Source: Candidatus Pantoea bituminis
GTDB taxonomy: Bacteria; Pseudomonadota; Gammaproteobacteria; Enterobacterales; Enterobacteriaceae
DNA length: 64,000 nt
Direction of reading: 5' to 3'
NCBI RefSeq assembly: GCF_018842675.1
Contig: NZ_JAGTWO010000004.1
Span: forward strand, 1,674,001 to 1,738,000
In this document: positions 60,316-64,000 of the stretch, piece after piece
Layout of the letters: every line of letters starts with the position of its first letter
Numbering within the stretch: the first letter of the stretch is position 1
Notes under the pieces: model-generated
The model's input: the letters and a program-made list of their open reading frames with translations, nothing else
The model's database searches: none
What the model was told of the DNA's origin: nothing
Made by a program: the position numbers and the translations under genes

Positions 60316-61206
60316 ATGAGCGAAAAGTTACAGAAAGTATTAGCGCGTGCCGGCCATGGTTCGCGTCGTGAAATCGAAACAATGATCGCCGCCGGACGCG
60401 TCAGCGTTGATGGCAAACTGGCTACGCTAGGCGACCGTATCGAAAACAGTAAAGCCCTTAAAATTCGCATTGATGGTCATCTGGTCTCGATTGCCGAATC
60501 CGCAACGGAAGTCTGTCGCGTCTTGGCATATTACAAACCAGAAGGTGAACTTTGCACCCGTAGTGACCCTGAAGGTCGCCCAACTGTCTTTGATCGTTTG
60601 CCGCGACTGCGCGGTTCACGCTGGATTGCTGTTGGTCGTCTGGACGTCAATACGTGTGGATTGATGCTGTTCACTACTGATGGTGAGCTGGCAAACCGTC
60701 TGATGCATCCAAGCCGTGAAGTTGAACGTGAATACGCCGTGCGTGTATTTGGTCAGGTAGATGACGATAAAATCCGTCAATTGAGCAAAGGCGTGCAGTT
60801 GGAAGATGGCCCAGCCGCTTTCAAAACTCTGCGCTTTGGCGGCGGTGAAGGCATTAACCAATGGTATAACGTAACGCTGACCGAAGGACGAAACCGTGAG
60901 GTACGTCGTTTATGGGAAGCGGTTGGCGTGCAGGTGAGCCGTCTGATGCGTGTGCGTTATGGTGATATTCATCTGCCGAAAAACTTGCCACGTGGCGGTT
61001 GGACCGAGCTGGATCTTCCTGCGGTCAACTACTTACGTAATTTGGTCGGTATGGATGACGAAACGGTTACCAAACTGGTTGTTGAGAAAGATCGTCGTCG
61101 TACCAAGGCTAACCAAATTCGTCGAGCCGTAAAACGTCACAGCCAGACCGGAACTGCGCAGCGTCGTCCTACCGGTGGCAAAAGCAGCAAACGAACGTCT
61201 TCTTAA
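60316..61206 (+). CDS. rluB: 23S rRNA pseudouridine-2605 synthase RluB
   Basis: 296 aa. Isomerises U2605 of 23S rRNA. S4 RNA-binding domain (residues 1-60, '[15 protein letters not shown]'), then the catalytic domain with Asp in '[18 protein letters not shown]' (near 110) and '[15 protein letters not shown]'. Basic Lys/Arg/Ser tail typical of the family. Start ATG 60316; an ATG 12 bases upstream (60304) is out of frame or leader. Confidence 0.95.
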   Translation: MSEKLQKVLARAGHGSRREIETMIAAGRVSVDGKLATLGDRIENSKALKIRIDGHLVSIAESATEVCRVLAYYKPEGELCTRSDPEGRPTVFDRLPRLRGSRWIAVGRLDVNTCGLMLFTTDGELANRLMHPSREVEREYAVRVFGQVDDDKIRQLSKGVQLEDGPAAFKTLRFGGGEGINQWYNVTLTEGRNREVRRLWEAVGVQVSRLMRVRYGDIHLPKNLPRGGWTELDLPAVNYLRNLVGMDDETVTKLVVEKDRRRTKANQIRRAVKRHSQTGTAQRRPTGGKSSKRTSS

Positions 61207-61222
61207 GTTTCCTGTTCATCTA

Positions 61223-61248
61223 AACGCAGCTTAACCGCTGCGTTTTCT
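61223..61248 (+). terminator. rluB terminator
   Basis: AACGCAGC, 6-base loop, GCTGCGTT then TTCTTTTATT, 17 bases after the rluB stop. Convergent btuR lies beyond. Confidence 0.88.
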
Positions 61249-61270
61249 TTTATTACCCGCTTATTCTTTA

Positions 61271-61861
61271 TTACCAGTCAATTCCTTGCTGCGCCTGAAT
61301 GCCGACATCAAAAGCGTGTTTAACCGGACGCATCTCGGTCACTGTGTCAGCCATTTCCATGAGGCTGCGATGGCAACCACGTCCTGTAATAATGACGCTT
61401 TGTTGCAAAGGACGCTGAACAAGTGCAGCAATCAGCTCCTCAAGCGGCAGGTAATCCATACTGACCATGTAAGTGATTTCATCAAGGATCACCAAATCAA
61501 GATGACTATCTGCGAGCATGCGTTTGGCCTGTTCCCATACGGCTAAACAGGCATCGGTGTCAGCCTGACGATTTTGCGTTTCCCAGGTAAATCCGGTCGA
61601 CATCACCTGAAACTCAACGCCATGTTGCTCCAGCAGATTGCGCTCGCCGTTAGGCCATTCGCCTTTTATGAACTGGATTGCGCCGACACGCTTACCGTGA
61701 CCGCAAGCTCGCAATGCAGTACCAAATGCCGCCGTGGTTTTGCCTTTACCATTGCCGGTGAAAACCATCAGAATACCGCGTACCTCGGTCGCGGCGGCAA
61801 TGCGTGCATCAACGTGTTCTTTTAATCGTTGCTGACGTTGCTGGTGGCGATCTTCACTCAT
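61271..61861 (-). CDS. btuR: Cob(I)yrinic acid a,c-diamide adenosyltransferase
   Basis: 196 aa, same as E. coli. Adds the adenosyl group of ATP to cob(I)alamin and related corrinoids (CobA/CobO/BtuR family). P-loop 'FTGNGKGKTTAAFG' near residue 35 and 'VILDEITYMVS' near 120 are intact. Overlaps yciK stop by one base, so co-translated. It fits scavenging of cobalamin via TonB-dependent uptake. Confidence 0.96.
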   Translation of the reverse strand: MSEDRHQQRQQRLKEHVDARIAAATEVRGILMVFTGNGKGKTTAAFGTALRACGHGKRVGAIQFIKGEWPNGERNLLEQHGVEFQVMSTGFTWETQNRQADTDACLAVWEQAKRMLADSHLDLVILDEITYMVSMDYLPLEELIAALVQRPLQQSVIITGRGCHRSLMEMADTVTEMRPVKHAFDVGIQAQQGIDW

Positions 61862-62622
61862 TATTCAGCTGCTCCCGGTTTTCGGCCTGGCTGGGCATCA
61901 AAACTCATACCGGTTTTACGACGGCTATCATCACCCATCAGATAAAGATAGAGCGGCATTAAATCGGCTGGGGTTTTTAGCTTGTTTGCATCTTCCTCAG
62001 GGAAGGCGCTGGCTCGCATTTTTGTGCGCGTTCCACCCGGATTGATACAGTTCACCCGCAAGTGCTGATTTTTATATTCATCAGCCAATACTTGCATCAT
62101 ACCTTCAGTAGCAAACTTCGACACGGCGTAAGCACCCCAGCCGGAACGCCCGGTGCGTCCTACGCTGGACGTGGTAAAGATCAGTGAGCCGGCATCCGAT
62201 TTTAACAGCAGCGGCAGCAACGCCTGTGTGAGATAAAAAGTGGCATCGACATTTATCTTCATGACTTGTTGCCAAACGTGAGGATCAAGCTCAGCCAGCG
62301 GGACAATCTCACCTAAAATACCCGCATTGTGTAATACGCCATCTAAGTGCGAAAATTGCAGTGCCAACTGTTGAGCAATGTGTTGGCAATTTTCTGGCGT
62401 AGCTTGTGCCAGATCGAACACCACGCTGTGCGCGGGTCGCTTGTTTAACTGATTGATTGCCTTCTCGGTGAGCTGAAGTCGCTCAAGATTGCGTCCCAGC
62501 AGAATGACTTCCGCGCCGTAGCGCGCGTAGGTTAACGCGGCTTCACGGCCAATACCGTCAGAAGCGCCGGTGACGAGAATAATTCGATTATTGAGCAAAT
62601 CGCTTTTCGGTTGATAGTGCAC
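61861..62622 (-). CDS. yciK: Short-chain dehydrogenase YciK
   Basis: 253 aa classical SDR. Cofactor motif 'VTGASDGIGREAALTYA' near residue 18, 'LHNAGILG', catalytic Ser in 'TTSSVGRTG' and 'YAVSKFA' (Tyr-x3-Lys near 162). Substrate unknown. First gene of yciK-btuR, as in E. coli; divergent from sohB. Confidence 0.95.
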   Translation of the reverse strand: MHYQPKSDLLNNRIILVTGASDGIGREAALTYARYGAEVILLGRNLERLQLTEKAINQLNKRPAHSVVFDLAQATPENCQHIAQQLALQFSHLDGVLHNAGILGEIVPLAELDPHVWQQVMKINVDATFYLTQALLPLLLKSDAGSLIFTTSSVGRTGRSGWGAYAVSKFATEGMMQVLADEYKNQHLRVNCINPGGTRTKMRASAFPEEDANKLKTPADLMPLYLYLMGDDSRRKTGMSFDAQPGRKPGAAE

Positions 62623-62797
62623 AGGGGAATCCTCTAGCGAAGGTCAAAGTGTTTTCGTTTTATGCCTCAATTTCATGTGATGTGCAATCATCGACAGGCG
62701 CATTCTGTGCCAGGTGCTGGCATTTCAGGCGACGCTTGGGTGTAAACGAGTTAAACTATTCTATTGTCTCTAATTCTCTGTTTAATAAGGCGACGTA

Positions 62798-63844
62798 ATG
62801 GATCTTCTTGCAAATTATGGACTCTTTCTCGCAAAAGTTGTGACGTTGGTGATTGCCGTCGCGGCTATTGTGCTGATCATCATGAATGCGACGCTGCGCA
62901 AACGCGGTCAAAGCGGCCAGCTGCGTCTGACACATCTGGGTGATGATTATCAGCAGATGAAAGACGATGTGCAGTTAGCGAAGATGAAACCGCAAGTGCA
63001 AAAACTGTGGTTGAAAAATCATAAGAAAGCTGAGAAGCAGAAAGCAAAAGCGGAAAAGCGTGCGGCTAAGCAGGGTGAAACCGAAATCGTGAAGCCGACA
63101 CTGTATGTCATCGATTTCAAAGGCAGCATGGACGCCAGCGAAGTGACTTCATTACGAGAAGAAATTTCAGCCGTGTTAGCTGTAAAACAGAGCGGTGATG
63201 AGGTGTTGTTGCGTCTGGAAAGTCCTGGCGGGGTGGTTCATGGTTATGGTTTGGCAGCGTCACAGCTGCAACGCTTGCGTGATGGTGGCCTGCGCGTTAC
63301 GGCTGCTGTTGACAAAGTTGCGGCTAGCGGCGGTTACATGATGGCTTGTGTGGCCGATCGTATTGTCGCCGCGCCGTTTTCCATAATCGGTTCGATTGGC
63401 GTTGTCGCTCAAATTCCAAACTTTAATCGTCTGCTTAAACGTAACGACATTGATGTGGAATTGCATACTGCTGGCCAATACAAACGTACGCTAACGCTGT
63501 TTGGTGAGAACACCGAAGAAGGACGTGAAAAATTTCAGGAAGATCTTAATGAAACACATGTGCTGTTTAAAGATTTCGTTCATGAAATGCGTCCATCATT
63601 GAATATCGATAACGTGGCTACCGGTGAACACTGGTATGGACGCCAGGCATTAGACTTGGGTTTGATTGATGAGATTGGCACCAGTGATGATCTCATTATT
63701 CGTCAAATGGATAGCTTTAATGTACTGGGCGTTCACTACGCGCGTCGCCGCAAGATGATTGACCGCGTTACGCATAGCGCCGGTTCTGTCGCCGAGCGAC
63801 TATTAATGAAGCTCTGGCAACGGGGTGAAAAGCCCTTGTTGTAA
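62798..63844 (+). CDS. sohB: Inner-membrane serine peptidase SohB
   Basis: 348 aa, S49 family. N-terminal helix (about 10-31), then a Lys-rich coiled segment (about 60-95, 'KKAEKQKAKAEKRAAKQ'), then one S49 domain with nucleophile Ser in 'VAASGGYMMACVADRIVA' (near 178) and general-base Lys in 'AGQYKRTLT' (near 230). Multicopy E. coli SohB suppresses a degP mutation, so it probably helps envelope quality control. Second S49 protease of the window (with SppA). Confidence 0.95.
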   Translation: MDLLANYGLFLAKVVTLVIAVAAIVLIIMNATLRKRGQSGQLRLTHLGDDYQQMKDDVQLAKMKPQVQKLWLKNHKKAEKQKAKAEKRAAKQGETEIVKPTLYVIDFKGSMDASEVTSLREEISAVLAVKQSGDEVLLRLESPGGVVHGYGLAASQLQRLRDGGLRVTAAVDKVAASGGYMMACVADRIVAAPFSIIGSIGVVAQIPNFNRLLKRNDIDVELHTAGQYKRTLTLFGENTEEGREKFQEDLNETHVLFKDFVHEMRPSLNIDNVATGEHWYGRQALDLGLIDEIGTSDDLIIRQMDSFNVLGVHYARRRKMIDRVTHSAGSVAERLLMKLWQRGEKPLL

Positions 63845-63849
63845 GATAT

Positions 63850-63873
63850 AACCCGGCGAGAGCCGGGTTTTTT
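63850..63873. terminator. Terminator between sohB and yciN
   Basis: AACCCGGC, GAGA loop, GCCGGGTT then TTTT, 6 bases after sohB; convergent yciN follows. Confidence 0.88.
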
Positions 63874-63885
63874 AATGCGGTGGTT

Positions 63886-64000
63886 TTACTCCAGGTGATA
63901 TTGAGATGATAACGCGACCGCGAGATATTTAAACACGTTAAACACCGCCGTTGTTTTCGCTGTAGGGATCTCATTCTCATCAAGAAAAAAGGGACCGCGA
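63886..64000 (-). CDS. yciN: YciN, C-terminal part
   Basis: The last 37 codons of a minus-strand frame reach the right edge. The reading '[18 protein letters not shown]' then '[16 protein letters not shown]' matches the C-terminus of the E. coli small protein YciN (83 aa, unknown function). The order sohB-yciN is as in E. coli, where topA comes next. Confidence 0.88.
   Translation of the reverse strand, partial: RGPFFLDENEIPTAKTTAVFNVFKYLAVALSSQYHLE

Overview
This 64-kb window is chromosomal DNA from a gammaproteobacterium of the order Enterobacterales, most likely an Erwiniaceae member (Erwinia/Pantoea group). Almost every gene has an obvious E. coli counterpart, and the order follows two E. 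coli map segments that are adjacent here. Three features point away from E. coli itself: galU is followed by a long-type UDP-glucose dehydrogenase and a nucleotide-sugar epimerase, trpG and trpD are unfused, and a lone WbaP-type sugar-phosphate transferase is present. No phage, insertion sequence, CRISPR array or rRNA operon was seen. Species cannot be named from the sequence alone.

Layout. 1-5 kb: a truncated MFS drug exporter, orphan wbaP, a small unknown gene, the K+/H+ antiporter cvrA. 5-13.5 kb: the stress kinase pair prkA-yeaH behind a well-formed sigma-54 promoter, then mipA, yeaE, yeaD, gapA, msrB, yeaC. 13.5-21.6 kb: pncA, ansA, sppA, ydjA, a selD remnant, topB, ynjH, xthA. 21.7-22.6 kb: two tRNA-Tyr genes with a stringent-type promoter, followed by a tandem array of about 164-bp rtT-like repeats. 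22.6-35 kb: purU, ychJ, rssA, rssB, galU, ugd, epimerase, hns, tdk, adhE, ychE. 35.6-43 kb: two tandem oppA genes and oppBCDF. 43-50.4 kb: yciU, clsA, yciY, a small membrane gene, yciI, tonB, yciA, yciB, yciC, a YkgJ-type gene, ompW, a BON lipoprotein. 50.5-57.3 kb: the complete trp operon with leader, attenuator and promoter. 57.4-64 kb: rnm (yciV), yciO, a serine-protease-like lipoprotein, rluB, btuR, yciK, sohB and the end of yciN.

The most striking property is damage. Seven conserved genes (purU, ychJ, rssA, adhE, oppA2, yciC, ompW) each lose frame at one A/T homopolymer, and topB loses frame at a GC-dinucleotide run. Each is restored over its full family length by one indel (one missing base, or one missing GC unit in topB). 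No second lesion was seen in any of them, so systematic homopolymer under-calling in the assembly is the simplest explanation; very recent decay in a host-restricted lineage is the alternative. selD is different: it has lost a large internal segment covering the ATP-binding core, so it is a true relic. E. coli has narGHJI next to the tyrTV/rtT array, and here that place is taken by the xthA block. Loss of selenophosphate synthetase and loss of the nitrate reductase partner of a selenocysteine-containing formate dehydrogenase fit one history of lost selenium-dependent anaerobic respiration (inference).

Regulatory signals read directly from sequence include a sigma-54 promoter (prkA-yeaH), FNR-type boxes (ompW, adhE/ychE), CRP-type boxes (upstream of opp and in the gapA/msrB gap), sigma-70 promoters for gapA, hns, tyrT, yciY, tonB and trp, the trp attenuator, and many bidirectional intrinsic terminators between convergent genes.
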